A stretch of 64,000 nt of DNA, from contig CANLXA010000004.1 of NCBI GenBank assembly GCA_947494975.1, positions 653,001 through 717,000 on the forward strand, in the 5' to 3' direction. The notes below the pieces were generated by a model. That model had not been told where the DNA came from, made no database searches, and saw nothing but the letters and a program-made list of their open reading frames with translations. Position numbers and translations under genes: made by a program. This document shows, piece after piece, positions 44,587 through 54,534 of this stretch. The DNA is from an uncultured Roseicyclus sp. GTDB taxonomy: Bacteria > Pseudomonadota > Alphaproteobacteria > Rhodobacterales > Rhodobacteraceae. Within the stretch, counting starts at the first letter, position 1. The number at the start of each line of letters is the position of its first letter.

Positions 44587-45897
44587 ATGGCCATGCCCTC
44601 CGCCCCCCCGCCCTTGCCCGATCCCGCTTCGCCGGGTCCGATCCGTGATGGCGCTTTCTCGGAAAACCGGCGCAGCTGGCTCAGCCCCCTGAACCAGCGT
44701 CGCTGGCGCAACTTCAAGGCCAATCGCCGGGCCCTGTGGTCACTCTGGATTTTCTCGATCCTCTACGGGTTCAGCATGTTTGCCCCGTTTCTCGCCAATG
44801 ATCGTCCGCTTCTGGTGCGCTATGACGGCGCCTATTACATGCCGATCTTCAACTTCTATCCCGAAACCCAGTTCGGCGGCGATTTCCGGACCGAGGCCGT
44901 TTACCGCGATATCGAGGTTCAGTGCCTGATCGTCTCGGGCGGGCTGGAGGAGTGCTGGGATGATCCCGATGCCGTGATCGAGGAGGTGCAGGAGACCGGC
45001 AGCTTCGCGGGCGCCGAGGTGAACGAGGGCTGGCTGATGTGGCCGCTTGTGCCCTATTCCTTCGATACGATCGTGGATCGGCCCGGCACCGCGCCCGGGC
45101 CCCCCGATGTGATCGGTCGCTACGCGCTTCCGGCGCTGGATGCCGCTGGCGCGCCGATCCTGGACGAGGCCGGGCTACCTGTTGTGGAACGCCATTGGGG
45201 CCTGCTGCCCGAAGATATCCGGGGTGCGAATGTTCTGGGCACCGATGACACGTCCCGCGATGTGATGGCGCGGGTCATCTACGGTTTCCGCCTGTCGGTC
45301 AGCTTCGCGCTGATCGTGACGTTCTTTGCCAGCCTCATCGGCATCTTCATGGGGGCCATTCAAGGCTTCTTCGGGGGTTGGGTCGATCTGCTCCTGCAGC
45401 GCCTGATCGAGATCTGGAACGCCACACCCAGCCTCTACATCATCATCATCGTGGCCACGATCTTCAGTATGAATTTCTGGCTGCTTGTGGCGCTGATGGT
45501 CGCCTTTGGCTGGCCCGGCCTTGTGGGGGTTGTGCGCGCCGAATTTCTGCGTGCGCGGAATTTCGAATATGTCCGCGCCGCGCGCGCGCTTGGCGTGGGC
45601 AACCTCACGATCATGTATCGCCACGTCCTGCCCAACGCGATGGTGGCCACGCTGACGCTTCTGCCCTTCATCGTCACAAGCACAATCGGGGGATTGGCCA
45701 GCCTTGATTTTCTGGGCTTCGGCCTGCCCTCGTCCGAGCCGTCATTGGGCGAGATGACCTTGCAGGCCAAGAACAACCTTCAGGCCCCGTGGCTGGGGTT
45801 CACGGCGTTCTTCACCTTCGCCATCATGCTGTCGCTTCTGGTCTTCGTTTTCGAAGGCGTTCGCGACGCGTTCGATCCCAGAAAGACGTTTTCATGA
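44587..45897 (+). CDS. yejE: ABC transporter permease YejE-like
   Basis: A 436-residue second permease. It begins with a Pro-rich cytosolic stretch and a conserved SPLNQRRWRNFKANRRALWS before the first helix, carries a large periplasmic insertion (about 75-215), then five helices with the coupling segment EYVRAARALGVGNLTIMYRH. This length and insertion are typical of YejE. Its stop codon overlaps the yejF start codon as ATGA. Confidence 0.92.
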   Translation: MAMPSAPPPLPDPASPGPIRDGAFSENRRSWLSPLNQRRWRNFKANRRALWSLWIFSILYGFSMFAPFLANDRPLLVRYDGAYYMPIFNFYPETQFGGDFRTEAVYRDIEVQCLIVSGGLEECWDDPDAVIEEVQETGSFAGAEVNEGWLMWPLVPYSFDTIVDRPGTAPGPPDVIGRYALPALDAAGAPILDEAGLPVVERHWGLLPEDIRGANVLGTDDTSRDVMARVIYGFRLSVSFALIVTFFASLIGIFMGAIQGFFGGWVDLLLQRLIEIWNATPSLYIIIIVATIFSMNFWLLVALMVAFGWPGLVGVVRAEFLRARNFEYVRAARALGVGNLTIMYRHVLPNAMVATLTLLPFIVTSTIGGLASLDFLGFGLPSSEPSLGEMTLQAKNNLQAPWLGFTAFFTFAIMLSLLVFVFEGVRDAFDPRKTFS

Positions 45898-47495
45898 GCC
45901 GCGTCCTGGACGTCCAAAACCTGTCGGTTGATTTCAGTCAGGACGGCCACGTCGTCCAAGCGGTCCGCGGTGTGTCGTTCCATGTCGACAAGGGTGAAAC
46001 CGTCGCTCTTGTGGGCGAGAGCGGCTCGGGTAAATCCGTCACGGCGCTGTCGGCGGTGGAGCTTTTGCCGCCATCGGCCACGATCGCCGGCTCCGTCACC
46101 TATAACGGCAAGGAAATGATCGGTGCGCCGGAGGCCGATCTGCGTGCCGTGCGCGGCAACGATATCAGCTTCATCTTTCAGGAGCCGATGACGTCGCTCA
46201 ACCCGCTGCACACGCTGGAAAAGCAGATAGCCGAAAGCCTGGCTCTGCACCAGAAGCTGACAGGCGATGCGGCGCGACGACGGATCATCGAGTTGCTGAC
46301 CAAGGTGGGCATCCGCGACCCTGAAACGCGTTTGGGCGCCTATCCCCACCAATTGTCGGGCGGGCAACGCCAACGCGTAATGATTGCCATGGCGCTGGCC
46401 AACGGGCCGGATTTGCTGATCGCCGATGAGCCCACGACGGCGCTCGATGTCACGATCCAGGCGCAGATCCTTGAGCTGCTGGCCGATCTGAAGCGCAAGG
46501 AGGGGATGAGCCTTTTGTTCATTACTCACGATCTGGGCATTGTCCGCCGCATCGCCGACCGGGTCTGCGTGATGCAGGGCGGGGAGATCGTCGAACAGGG
46601 CAAGACCGAGGAGATATTCGAAAGTCCGCAGCATCCCTATACGCGCAAACTCCTGGGTGCCGAGCAAACCGGGCAACCCGACCCCGTTCCCCCGGGCGCC
46701 GAGGAAATCCTGAACACGAAAGATCTGCGCATCTGGTTCCCGATCCACCGCGGCTTGCTGCGCCGGACGGTGGGCCATGTGAAGGCCGTGAATGCCGCCA
46801 GCATTTCGGTGCGGCAGGGGGAGACGCTGGGGATCGTGGGTGAAAGCGGGTCGGGCAAGACGACGCTGGCACTTGCGATCATGCGGCTGATCAAATCGGA
46901 GGGGCCCATCGGCTTTCTGGGCCAAGATCTGCATTCCGCGCCCCGGTCGCAATTGCGCGGCATCCGCAAGGATATGCAGATCGTGTTTCAGGATCCGTTC
47001 GGGTCCCTGAGTCCGCGGATGACCATCGAACAGATCGTGTCGGAGGGGCTACAGGTGCCGGGCTTCGAGAAGGCCTATCGACGACGTCGCGTGGCCGAGA
47101 TCCTCGACGAGGTCGGCCTTGATCCGTCGATGATGCACCGCTACCCCCACGAGTTCTCCGGCGGGCAACGGCAGAGGATTGCGATTGCACGCGCAATGAT
47201 CCTGCGGCCGAAACTGGTGGTGCTGGACGAACCGACAAGTGCGCTCGACATGACGGTACAGGTGCAGATCGTAGAGCTGCTGCGCCGGTTGCAGGCCGAC
47301 CATCAGCTCGCCTACCTGTTCATCTCGCACGATCTGAAGGTCGTCCGCGCGCTGAGCCACAAGGTGATGGTGATGCGGCAAGGCGACGTGGTTGAGACCG
47401 GCGAGACGCAGGCGCTGTTTGATAATCCACGCACGGACTATACGCGCGAATTGATGCGGGCGGCGTTCGGAGACATCAAGGGCAGCGCGGCCTGA
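45894..47495 (+). CDS. yejF: Dual ATP-binding protein YejF-like
   Basis: A 533-residue fusion of two ABC ATPase domains. Each half has Walker A ([10 protein letters not shown] near 40; [10 protein letters not shown] near 321), signature ([30 protein letters not shown]) and Walker B ([24 protein letters not shown]). It powers both permeases of the peptide importer. ATG 45894 is coupled to yejE; a longer in-frame opening upstream lies inside yejE and is not used. It is convergent with hemN. Confidence 0.94.
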   Translation: MSRVLDVQNLSVDFSQDGHVVQAVRGVSFHVDKGETVALVGESGSGKSVTALSAVELLPPSATIAGSVTYNGKEMIGAPEADLRAVRGNDISFIFQEPMTSLNPLHTLEKQIAESLALHQKLTGDAARRRIIELLTKVGIRDPETRLGAYPHQLSGGQRQRVMIAMALANGPDLLIADEPTTALDVTIQAQILELLADLKRKEGMSLLFITHDLGIVRRIADRVCVMQGGEIVEQGKTEEIFESPQHPYTRKLLGAEQTGQPDPVPPGAEEILNTKDLRIWFPIHRGLLRRTVGHVKAVNAASISVRQGETLGIVGESGSGKTTLALAIMRLIKSEGPIGFLGQDLHSAPRSQLRGIRKDMQIVFQDPFGSLSPRMTIEQIVSEGLQVPGFEKAYRRRRVAEILDEVGLDPSMMHRYPHEFSGGQRQRIAIARAMILRPKLVVLDEPTSALDMTVQVQIVELLRRLQADHQLAYLFISHDLKVVRALSHKVMVMRQGDVVETGETQALFDNPRTDYTRELMRAAFGDIKGSAA

Positions 47496-47530
47496 CGGCC
47501 TTGGCAGGCCTCCGCGACAAGCGCCGTCTT

Positions 47531-48886
47531 TCAGATCGCCGAGGAGTGACCCGAGGCTTCGATCTCGTAGGCATCGAATTGCCGGGCGATGAGGCGGGCC
47601 AGCGGCCACGCGCTTTTCTCGACTTTGAGCCCCGTGCTATCGGCGCGAACGAGATCAGGGAACTGGTCGGCCGCCTGGCCAAGAATATCGTTGATCTTCT
47701 TAACCGGCCCGAGCCCTTCGGCCCTCAGTGTCCCGATATCGACCCCGAAATCACACATCAGCATTTCGATCATCCGAGCGCGGAGCACGTCATCACCTGC
47801 GAAGGCATGGCCCCGTCCGGTCGGCAGCGCACCGGCGCGGACGGCTTTCTGGTAGGCCGCCGTGCCGGCTGCGTTTTGCACGAAGCCCTGCGGGAAGCGC
47901 GAAATCGCGGAGGCGCCGAGCCCGATGAGCACATCGCAGGTATCATCGGTGTAACCTTGGAAATTCCGCCGCAGCCGCCGCTCGTTGGCGGCGATGCCCA
48001 GGCTGTCGGTAGGACGGGCGAAATGGTCGATGCCGATCTGGCGGTATCCGTCCCATAGAAGGTGCTTCTGGGCCGTCTCGAAGAGGCCCAGGCGCGCTTC
48101 GGGGCCGGGCAATTCGTCGGTCGGGATCATCGATTGGCGCTTGGCCATCCAGGGCACATGGGCGTAGCCGTACAGCGCCACCCGGTCCGGGCTGAGCGAC
48201 AGAAGCATCTGGATCGAACTGGCGATCCGGGCACGGGATTGCTTTGGCAGCCCGTAGAGCAGATCGGTGTTCAGGGATGTGATCCCGCGCGCACGCAAGG
48301 CTTCGATCGCGTCGCGGGTCACTTCATAGCTTTGCTCCCGTCCGATGATCTTCTGGATCTCGGGATCGAAATCCTGCACGCCGATGGAGGCGCGCGTCAT
48401 GCCCATCGCCGCCAGCGCATCCATGCGCGGCTCGTCGATCTCGTTCGGATCGATCTCAACCGAGATCTCGGAGGTGTCCGATTGCACGAACGTTTCGCGC
48501 AAAGTGGCGGCCAGGCGCGCGATGTCTTCGGGCGGCAACAGCGTCGGTGTGCCCCCGCCCCAATGGATGCGCGCCGCTTCGACGCCATCGGGCAGGATGC
48601 CTTTCATCGCGCGGATCTCGGTGATCAGCGTGTCGACATAGGCCGAGACCGGCGCCAGCGTTCGCGTGCCCTGGGTGCGGCAGGCGCAGAACCAGCAAAG
48701 CCGTCTGCAAAACGGCACGTGAAGGTAGACCGACACACGTGCGCCGGGCGCGATGGCGCGGATCCAATCGCGATGCAGCGGTTCGGCCACGTCATTGCTG
48801 AATTTCGAGGCAGGGGGGTAGGACGTGTAGCGCGGTACATTCGCGTCAAACAGGCCAAACCGCCGCAGTTGAGAATAGGTGTCCAT
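47531..48886 (-). CDS. hemN: Oxygen-independent coproporphyrinogen III oxidase
   Basis: A 451-residue radical-SAM enzyme that decarboxylates coproporphyrinogen III to protoporphyrinogen IX without oxygen. The cluster motif CRRLCWFCAC (60-69) has the CxxxCxxC iron-sulfur ligands plus the extra Cys typical of HemN. The SAM-binding GGGTPT follows near 113. The N terminus (LRRFGLFDANVPRYTSYP) and full length mark a true HemN rather than HemW. It is divergent from fnrL with a perfect FNR box between them, so low-oxygen control is likely. Confidence 0.95.
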   Translation of the reverse strand: MDTYSQLRRFGLFDANVPRYTSYPPASKFSNDVAEPLHRDWIRAIAPGARVSVYLHVPFCRRLCWFCACRTQGTRTLAPVSAYVDTLITEIRAMKGILPDGVEAARIHWGGGTPTLLPPEDIARLAATLRETFVQSDTSEISVEIDPNEIDEPRMDALAAMGMTRASIGVQDFDPEIQKIIGREQSYEVTRDAIEALRARGITSLNTDLLYGLPKQSRARIASSIQMLLSLSPDRVALYGYAHVPWMAKRQSMIPTDELPGPEARLGLFETAQKHLLWDGYRQIGIDHFARPTDSLGIAANERRLRRNFQGYTDDTCDVLIGLGASAISRFPQGFVQNAAGTAAYQKAVRAGALPTGRGHAFAGDDVLRARMIEMLMCDFGVDIGTLRAEGLGPVKKINDILGQAADQFPDLVRADSTGLKVEKSAWPLARLIARQFDAYEIEASGHSSAI

Positions 48887-48921
48887 GGGTTTAAGCTTAA
48901 AAACAGACCGGACTCTCTACT

Positions 48922-48935
48922 TTGATATGGATCAA
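48922..48935. promoter_or_regulatory. FNR/FnrL box between hemN and fnrL
   Basis: TTGAT-ATGG-ATCAA matches the FNR consensus (TTGAT-N4-ATCAA) perfectly. It is 35 bp from the hemN start codon and 38 bp from the fnrL start codon, so one site could govern both. Confidence 0.92.
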
Positions 48936-48973
48936 ATCCGAAGTCCGTGGTTCGAGCACGCAGGAGCCACGAG

Positions 48974-49720
48974 ATGCAGCAAAAGCCGCTGACCCTGAAG
49001 GACATGGATTGTGCCGATTGTCCAATCCGCCACCGTGCGGTTTGCGCGCGGTGCGAGGCTGATGAGTTGGAACAGCTCGAGGCCATCAAGTACTACCGCA
49101 AATACGCGGCTGGTGAAGTGATCGTATGGGCCGGCGACAAAATGGATTTCGTGGCCTCCGTTGTCGCGGGCGTTGCGACACTGACCCAGACGATGGAAGA
49201 TGGCCGCCGCCAGATGGTGGGGCTGTTGCTGGCGTCGGATTTCATTGGGCGTCCGAATCGTGACAGCGTGGCTTACGATGTTACGGCCACAACCGATGTC
49301 ACCCTGTGCTGTTTCCGCCGCAAGCCATTCCACGAGATGATCAAGACGACGCCCAATATCAGCCAACGCCTGTTGGATATGACGTTGGACGAATTGGATG
49401 CCGCGCGCGAATGGATGCTGCTTCTGGGGCGCAAGACAGCGCGTGAGAAGATTGCCAGCTTTCTGTCGATCATCGCGCGCCGCGAGGCGAGTGCTTTAGG
49501 CGGCGTGCCCGGCAAAGACGTGGCATTCGAGCTGCCGCTGACGCGTGAGGCTATGGCCGATTACCTGGGCCTCACCCTCGAGACCGTCAGCCGCCAGATG
49601 TCGGCCCTGAAACGTGATCAGGTTATTCAGCTGGAAGGTAAACGGCGCATTGTGGTGGCCGATTTCGATCTACTGATGGACGAAACCGGGGATGACGCCG
49701 ATGGCGGTGTTCTGATCTAG
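48974..49720 (+). CDS. fnrL: Oxygen-responsive Crp/Fnr regulator FnrL
   Basis: A 248-residue FNR-type activator. Four N-terminal cysteines (13, 16, 24 and 27) and a central pair (Cys112/113) can supply the ligands of an oxygen-labile [4Fe-4S] cluster. A cyclic-nucleotide-binding-like domain, a dimer helix and a C-terminal helix-turn-helix (REAMADYLGLTLETVSRQMS, about 192-211) follow; the ETVSRQ recognition helix suits TTGAT half-sites. AGGAG lies 7 nt before ATG 48974. Its probable targets in this window are hemN, ccoNOQP, ccoGHIS, the usp gene and fnrL itself. Confidence 0.95.
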   Translation: MQQKPLTLKDMDCADCPIRHRAVCARCEADELEQLEAIKYYRKYAAGEVIVWAGDKMDFVASVVAGVATLTQTMEDGRRQMVGLLLASDFIGRPNRDSVAYDVTATTDVTLCCFRRKPFHEMIKTTPNISQRLLDMTLDELDAAREWMLLLGRKTAREKIASFLSIIARREASALGGVPGKDVAFELPLTREAMADYLGLTLETVSRQMSALKRDQVIQLEGKRRIVVADFDLLMDETGDDADGGVLI

Positions 49721-49750
49721 GCGTCCACCTTCCATTTGAAGACAGCGAAA

Positions 49751-49777
49751 AAACGCCCCGGCTTGCTCGGGGCGTTT
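49751..49777. terminator. Terminator between fnrL and the universal stress protein gene
   Basis: AAACGCCCCG, loop GCTTGCT, CGGGGCGTTT: a 10-bp symmetric stem with A- and T-rich ends, usable from both convergent genes. Confidence 0.88.
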
Positions 49778-49802
49778 CCTGTTGACCACCTGAATGGGCG
49801 GC

Positions 49803-50642
49803 CTACCGCGCGAGAAACGTCGCCAACGGCGCGTTTTCCAGAAGGTTGCGGGTGGCCCCACCCAGGATGGCCTCGCGCAGCCGCGAATGGCCATACGCCC
49901 CCATCACCAGCAGATCGGCACCGATATCGGTGGCATGGCGGGCTAGAACCTCCGATACGCGCGGCAAGGTTTGCGCCACAATCGAGACCTGCGCCGGAAC
50001 GCCATGGCGCACCAACAGCTTGCTCATCTCCGATCCGGGGTCGGTTGTGCCGGAGGGATGACGCGACGGGGCGACCATGCAGATATCGACCAGATCCGCA
50101 TTTGTCAGAAGTGGCAGGGCAGACCGGATCGCGGCCAGCGCCTCATCCGCCTCGTTCCACGCCACGACGATGCGTTTCGGTGTAGCGATGTCCTGCGGGC
50201 CCGGCGGCAGTACGAGGACCGGTGCATGCCCGGGGAAAAGCGCGGATTCAACAACCACGGCCTCGTCATTGGCGCGTGTCGGGCCATAGGGTTGTGGCAG
50301 GATGACGATATCGGCAAACCGGGCCCGGCGCGCCACCAGATCGGTCAAGCCAACAGGTTGGGCCACGACGGCCTCAATCCCCCAGGCAATGCCGGAGCCA
50401 TCGAGCGCTGCACGGGCCTTGGCCTCGATTTCCTTCGCCTGCTGGCTGGCGCGTTCTGCGCCCGCCGTCTGCACAATGGCCGTGGCACCTGCGAAGTAAT
50501 ATCCTGTCTGGGTGCCGTCGATCCCGAAGCACAGCACATCCAGATGCGCCCCCTGTGCGGCGGCGAATCCAATCGCGGCCCCAAGCAGATCACCGGCATC
50601 GTCGGGTTGGGTCAAAACGGTCAAAACGGATTTGTAGGCCAT
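49803..50642 (-). CDS. Universal stress protein, tandem UspA-like
   Basis: A 279-residue protein built from two Usp-type halves. The C-terminal half ends with the ATP-binding pattern GAYGHSRLREAILGGATRN (G-2x-G-9x-G); the N-terminal half lacks a clear copy. Such tandem Usp proteins often lie beside cbb3 oxidase genes and are induced by low oxygen. ATG 50642 is preceded by GGAGG-like CGGTGATGGAGGAGACG. A degenerate FNR box lies 60 bp upstream. It is divergent from ccoN. Confidence 0.9.
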   Translation of the reverse strand: MAYKSVLTVLTQPDDAGDLLGAAIGFAAAQGAHLDVLCFGIDGTQTGYYFAGATAIVQTAGAERASQQAKEIEAKARAALDGSGIAWGIEAVVAQPVGLTDLVARRARFADIVILPQPYGPTRANDEAVVVESALFPGHAPVLVLPPGPQDIATPKRIVVAWNEADEALAAIRSALPLLTNADLVDICMVAPSRHPSGTTDPGSEMSKLLVRHGVPAQVSIVAQTLPRVSEVLARHATDIGADLLVMGAYGHSRLREAILGGATRNLLENAPLATFLAR

Positions 50643-50701
50643 CGTCTCCTCCATCACCGGAAGCGGTCGCAACACCCTAACAGCGGTGGAGTGATGCCGC
50701 T

Positions 50702-50715
50702 TTGACCTGCCTCAA
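50702..50715 (-). promoter_or_regulatory. Degenerate FNR box upstream of the usp gene
   Basis: TTGAC-CTGC-CTCAA (one arm off consensus). Its centre at 50708.5 would place a class II start site about 25 nt before the usp ATG, a workable geometry. Confidence 0.55.
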
Positions 50716-50733
50716 CCAGATCCCGCGCATCGT

Positions 50734-50747
50734 TTGACACAGATCAA
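50734..50747 (+). promoter_or_regulatory. FNR box upstream of ccoN
   Basis: TTGAC-ACAG-ATCAA, a good FNR-type site 104 bp before ccoN. A class II promoter would start near 50782 and leave a leader of about 70 nt. Confidence 0.85.
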
Positions 50748-50851
50748 GGCCGTTCTTGCGGCGATCAACCATCACGGAGGCAGATGGAACACCTCCGGGC
50801 GGCCAATGGATTCGGTCATCACGATACCCGGGGCAAGTGAAGGGACGATCG

Positions 50852-52453
50852 ATGCTTGATTATGTGAAGCTTCCGATACTTGGCCTGATCGCGGTTGGGG
50901 CCGCGATTGCCGCCAATTACGGGCTGGATCTGGCTTACAAGATCCACGCAATCATCATCATGCTTGTGGCTGGGGGGCTGTTCTTGTGGCAGCTACGCCG
51001 CACGGGGGAGCCGGCGATCCCGGTGCCCGCGGGTGAGTATATGGATGGGCCGGTCAAGGCCGCGGCAATCGCCACGGTATTCTGGGGCGTCACGGGATTC
51101 CTGGTTGGGGTGGTGATCGCCTTTCAACTGGCTTTTCCCGTGCTGAATTTCGAATGGGCACAACCCTATCTCAACTTCGGGCGCTTGCGTCCGCTTCACA
51201 CCTCGGCTGTCATCTTCGCGTTCGGCGGCAACGCCCTGATCGCCGCGGTGTTCTACATCGGACAGCGCACCTGCGCGGTGCGGCAATGGGGTGGCAACCT
51301 CAGCTGGTTCGTTTTCTGGGGCTATCAGCTTTTCATCGTTCTGGCCGCGACCGGCTATGTTCTTGGCTCGACCCAGGGACAGGAATACGCAGAACCCGAA
51401 TGGTATGTCGATCTGTGGCTGACCATCGTCTGGGTCGCCTTCCTGCTGACCTATCTCGGCACGATCATGACCCGGAAAGAGCCGCATATCTACGTGGCCA
51501 ACTGGTTCTTGCTCAGCTTCATCGTCACGGTCGCGCTTCTGCACCTGGTCAACAACATGTCGATCCCGGTCAGCATCTGGGGCTCGCGCAGTGTGCAGGT
51601 CTTCTCGGGCGTGCAGAATGCGATGACGCAATGGTGGTATGGCCACAACGCTGTGGGCTTCTTCCTGACGGCCGGGTTCCTGGGCATGATGTACTATTTC
51701 GTGCCGAAGCAGGCTGAACGCCCGGTCTATTCCTACAAGCTCTCGATCATCCACTTCTGGGCGCTGATCTTCCTGTATATCTGGGCGGGTCCGCACCACT
51801 TGCATTACACCGCGCTGCCGGATTGGGCCTCGACCCTTGGCATGGTGTTCTCGGTGGTGCTGTGGATGCCGTCCTGGGGCGGCATGATCAACGGTCTGAT
51901 GACCCTGCAAGGCGCTTGGGACAAACTGCGGACCGACCCGATCCTGCGGATGATGGTCACCTCGCTCGCCTTCTACGGCATGTCCACGTTCGAGGGCCCA
52001 ATGATGTCGATCCGCGCGGTGAACTCGCTGTCGCACTACACCGACTGGACCATCGGCCACGTCCACTCCGGCGCTCTGGGCTGGAACGGGCTCGTGACCT
52101 TCGGGATGCTCTACTACCTGTTCCCGAAACTCTGGAATCGCAAGGCGCTCTATTCGATGCGCGCCGTCAGCTGGCATTTCTGGCTCGCGACGGTTGGCAT
52201 CGTTCTCTACGCCTCGTCGATGTGGGTGACGGGGATCATGGAAGGCCTGATGTGGCGCGAAGTTGATGCGCAAGGCTTCCTGGTGAACTCGTTTGCGGAC
52301 ACCGTGGATGCGAAACTGCCGATGTATGTGGTCCGTGGCCTGGGTGGGGTGTTGTTCCTCTCCGGTGCGCTGATCATGGCGTGGAACTTGTGGATGACTG
52401 TTCGGAAGGGTGAGGCAATTGCCGATACCCACTCCGCAGTTCCCGCAGAATAA
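50852..52453 (+). CDS. ccoN: cbb3-type cytochrome c oxidase subunit I
   Basis: A 533-residue heme-copper oxidase catalytic subunit with about 14 membrane helices. Typical CcoN segments are [20 protein letters not shown] with the low-spin heme His, [18 protein letters not shown] around the CuB site, and [15 protein letters not shown] with the His pair. It reduces oxygen to water at high affinity. I chose ATG 50852 with AGGGACG upstream over a TTG-initiated extension. First gene of ccoNOQP, under an FNR box. Confidence 0.96.
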   Translation: MLDYVKLPILGLIAVGAAIAANYGLDLAYKIHAIIIMLVAGGLFLWQLRRTGEPAIPVPAGEYMDGPVKAAAIATVFWGVTGFLVGVVIAFQLAFPVLNFEWAQPYLNFGRLRPLHTSAVIFAFGGNALIAAVFYIGQRTCAVRQWGGNLSWFVFWGYQLFIVLAATGYVLGSTQGQEYAEPEWYVDLWLTIVWVAFLLTYLGTIMTRKEPHIYVANWFLLSFIVTVALLHLVNNMSIPVSIWGSRSVQVFSGVQNAMTQWWYGHNAVGFFLTAGFLGMMYYFVPKQAERPVYSYKLSIIHFWALIFLYIWAGPHHLHYTALPDWASTLGMVFSVVLWMPSWGGMINGLMTLQGAWDKLRTDPILRMMVTSLAFYGMSTFEGPMMSIRAVNSLSHYTDWTIGHVHSGALGWNGLVTFGMLYYLFPKLWNRKALYSMRAVSWHFWLATVGIVLYASSMWVTGIMEGLMWREVDAQGFLVNSFADTVDAKLPMYVVRGLGGVLFLSGALIMAWNLWMTVRKGEAIADTHSAVPAE

Positions 52454-52467
52454 GGAGGGCTGGACAG

Positions 52468-53190
52468 ATGGGAATTCTTGACAGTCACAAGAAGATCGAG
52501 ACCAACGCGACGCTGCTTCTGGCGCTGAGTTTCCTGGTCGTCACCGTCGGCGGTATCGTCGAGATCGCACCGCTCTTCTACTTGGAGAACACTATCGAGG
52601 ATGTGGAGGGCATGCGCCCCTATTCCCCGCTGGAGCTCGCCGGACGGGAGATCTACATTCGCGAAGGGTGCTATGTCTGCCACAGCCAGATGATCCGCCC
52701 GATGCGCGATGAGGTGGAGCGCTATGGCCATTATAGCCTGGCCGCCGAGTCGCAGTATGATCACCCGTTCCAGTGGGGGTCCAAGCGGACCGGCCCGGAC
52801 CTCGCCCGTGTCGGTGGACGGTATTCGGACGGGTGGCATTATGACCACCTGGTCGACCCGCAGGCGGTGGTGCCTGAATCGATCATGCCGTCCTACGCGT
52901 TCCTGGCGGATGTCGACCTCGACGGGGCACGGATCGGCGATCTGATGGCCACTCATGCCTTCGTCGGCGTGCCCTATACCGAAGAGATGATCGAAAACGC
53001 GCGGTTCGACTTCGTGCAACAAGCGACCGATTTCGGGGATACCGGCGTCGTGGATCGTTATCCGGGCGCGCAGCAGCGCGACTTTGATGGCAACCCTGAC
53101 GTGACCGAGATGGACGCGCTGATCGCCTATCTCCAGATGCTCGGCACGCTGGTCGATTTCTCGACCTTCACGCCAGAAGAAAGCCGCTGA
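52468..53190 (+). CDS. ccoO: cbb3-type cytochrome c oxidase subunit II
   Basis: A 240-residue monoheme cytochrome c subunit with an N-terminal membrane helix (about 14-36) and the heme site CYVCH at 68-72, followed by [20 protein letters not shown] and [20 protein letters not shown], both standard for CcoO. It passes electrons from CcoP to CcoN. A GGAGGG site lies before the ATG, 14 nt after ccoN. Confidence 0.97.
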   Translation: MGILDSHKKIETNATLLLALSFLVVTVGGIVEIAPLFYLENTIEDVEGMRPYSPLELAGREIYIREGCYVCHSQMIRPMRDEVERYGHYSLAAESQYDHPFQWGSKRTGPDLARVGGRYSDGWHYDHLVDPQAVVPESIMPSYAFLADVDLDGARIGDLMATHAFVGVPYTEEMIENARFDFVQQATDFGDTGVVDRYPGAQQRDFDGNPDVTEMDALIAYLQMLGTLVDFSTFTPEESR

Positions 53191-53204
53191 GGGGGGGCCA
53201 GATC

Positions 53205-53414
53205 ATGCAAGATTATACGTTCCTCCGCGAATTGTCGGGCAGCATCGGCACCGTCTTTCTGGTGCTCAGCTTCTTCGGCTTCGTTCTTTTCGCTTTCCGG
53301 CCGGGATCGCGGCGAATCCATGAGGATTCGGCTGAGATCCCCTTCCGCCACGATGACAAACCTGCCCCCGACCTCAGCGCGTCTGCGGCCCGTACCGAGG
53401 AGGCCAGCCAATGA
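53205..53414 (+). CDS. ccoQ: cbb3-type cytochrome oxidase subunit IV (CcoQ)
   Basis: A 69-residue protein with one membrane helix (about 13-32) and a C-terminal cytosolic tail with FRPGSRRIHEDSAEIPF, the CcoQ pattern. CcoQ stabilises the complex. Its end overlaps the ccoP start codon (ATGA). Confidence 0.92.
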   Translation: MQDYTFLRELSGSIGTVFLVLSFFGFVLFAFRPGSRRIHEDSAEIPFRHDDKPAPDLSASAARTEEASQ

Positions 53415-54292
53415 CCGACCACGAGCATTCCAACCTGCATCCTGACGATCCGGACACCACCGGCCACAGCTGGGACGGCATCCAGGAATTCAACAATCCC
53501 CTGCCGCGCTGGTGGCTGTGGTGCTTCTACGCGACCATCGTCTGGGGGATCGTCTACACGGTGATGTATCCGGCCTGGCCGATGATTTCGGGGGCAACGC
53601 CCGGCGTGCTTGGCTATTCCACGCGCGCCGAGGTTGCCGAGGAAATCGACCGGTTCGAAGCGCTGAATGCCGATCTCCGGACCCAGATCACAGAAGTCGA
53701 ACTGGCCTCGGTCAACCGCGAAGATACGCCCGAGCTCTACAATTACTCGATCCAGGCAGGCGCCTCGACCTTTGCGACATGGTGTTCGCAATGCCACGGG
53801 CGTGGTGCCGCCGGGGTGCAGGCCTCGGGTTATCCGAACCTGCTGGACGATGATTGGCTCTGGGGCGGTACGGTGGAGGAGATCCACGACACAATCGCCC
53901 ACGGCATCCGCAACGAGGATGATCCCGATGCGCGCTGGTCCGAGATGACGGCCTTCGACGACATCCTGACCGATGAGGAGATTGCGCAAGTCGTCAACTA
54001 TGTCCTCGATATCTCCGATCAGGAGGCCGATGCGACGCTCGCCAGCGCCGGTGAAACCGTGTTCCTTGACAATTGCGCCGCCTGTCACGGTGACGAGGGG
54101 ATGGGAGACCGCGTCCTGGGGGCTCCCAATCTGACCGACCGGATCTGGCTCTATGGCGGAACACCGGAGGCCATCGAGGAGACCGTGCGCCATTCCCGCT
54201 TTGGCGTCATGCCCTCTTGGTCTGGTCGCCTGAGTGAGGCGGATATCCGCGCCACGGCGATTTACGTTCACGGCTTGGGCGGCGGCGAATAG
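53411..54292 (+). CDS. ccoP: cbb3-type cytochrome c oxidase subunit III (diheme)
   Basis: A 293-residue subunit: the conserved HSWDGIQEFNNPLPRWW (19-35), a membrane helix (about 35-55), and two cytochrome c domains with CSQCH at 125-129 and CAACH at 222-226. It accepts electrons from soluble or membrane cytochrome c and feeds CcoO. It ends the ccoNOQP operon, followed by hairpins and a new FNR box before ccoG. Confidence 0.97.
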   Translation: MTDHEHSNLHPDDPDTTGHSWDGIQEFNNPLPRWWLWCFYATIVWGIVYTVMYPAWPMISGATPGVLGYSTRAEVAEEIDRFEALNADLRTQITEVELASVNREDTPELYNYSIQAGASTFATWCSQCHGRGAAGVQASGYPNLLDDDWLWGGTVEEIHDTIAHGIRNEDDPDARWSEMTAFDDILTDEEIAQVVNYVLDISDQEADATLASAGETVFLDNCAACHGDEGMGDRVLGAPNLTDRIWLYGGTPEAIEETVRHSRFGVMPSWSGRLSEADIRATAIYVHGLGGGE

Positions 54293-54315
54293 GCCGCGCC
54301 CCACGTCCACAAGAC

Positions 54316-54391
54316 AACCGGCGCCCTAAATACAACGCCGGTTTGGCACCAGCCCCATGTTCCTGTTCGCGCTTTTTTCGTGGGGCTGGTG
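54316..54391 (+). terminator. Two tandem hairpins after ccoP
   Basis: The first is AACCGGCG / CGCCGGTT (8 bp) followed by TT. The second is a perfect 11-bp pair CACCAGCCCCA / TGGGGCTGGTG with a 23-nt loop that itself contains TTTTTT. They separate ccoNOQP from ccoGHIS and may act as terminator or mRNA 3' protection. Confidence 0.65.
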
Positions 54392-54452
54392 TCCACTTCT
54401 TCACCTCGGACCGGACGCGCCCCGATCAGGGGACCTATCGGTTCGGATCAAC

Positions 54453-54466
54453 TTGATCCACGTCAA
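54453..54466 (+). promoter_or_regulatory. FNR box upstream of ccoG
   Basis: TTGAT-CCAC-GTCAA, centred about 75 bp before the ccoG ATG. A class II start would be near 54501, giving a leader of about 34 nt. This suits activation of ccoGHIS by FnrL. Confidence 0.85.
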
Positions 54467-54534
54467 AGCAGATCACCCGCCGCCCGCCTATCCATGAGGG
54501 GCGAACAGAAACGATTCCACAGGACAATTGCGAC

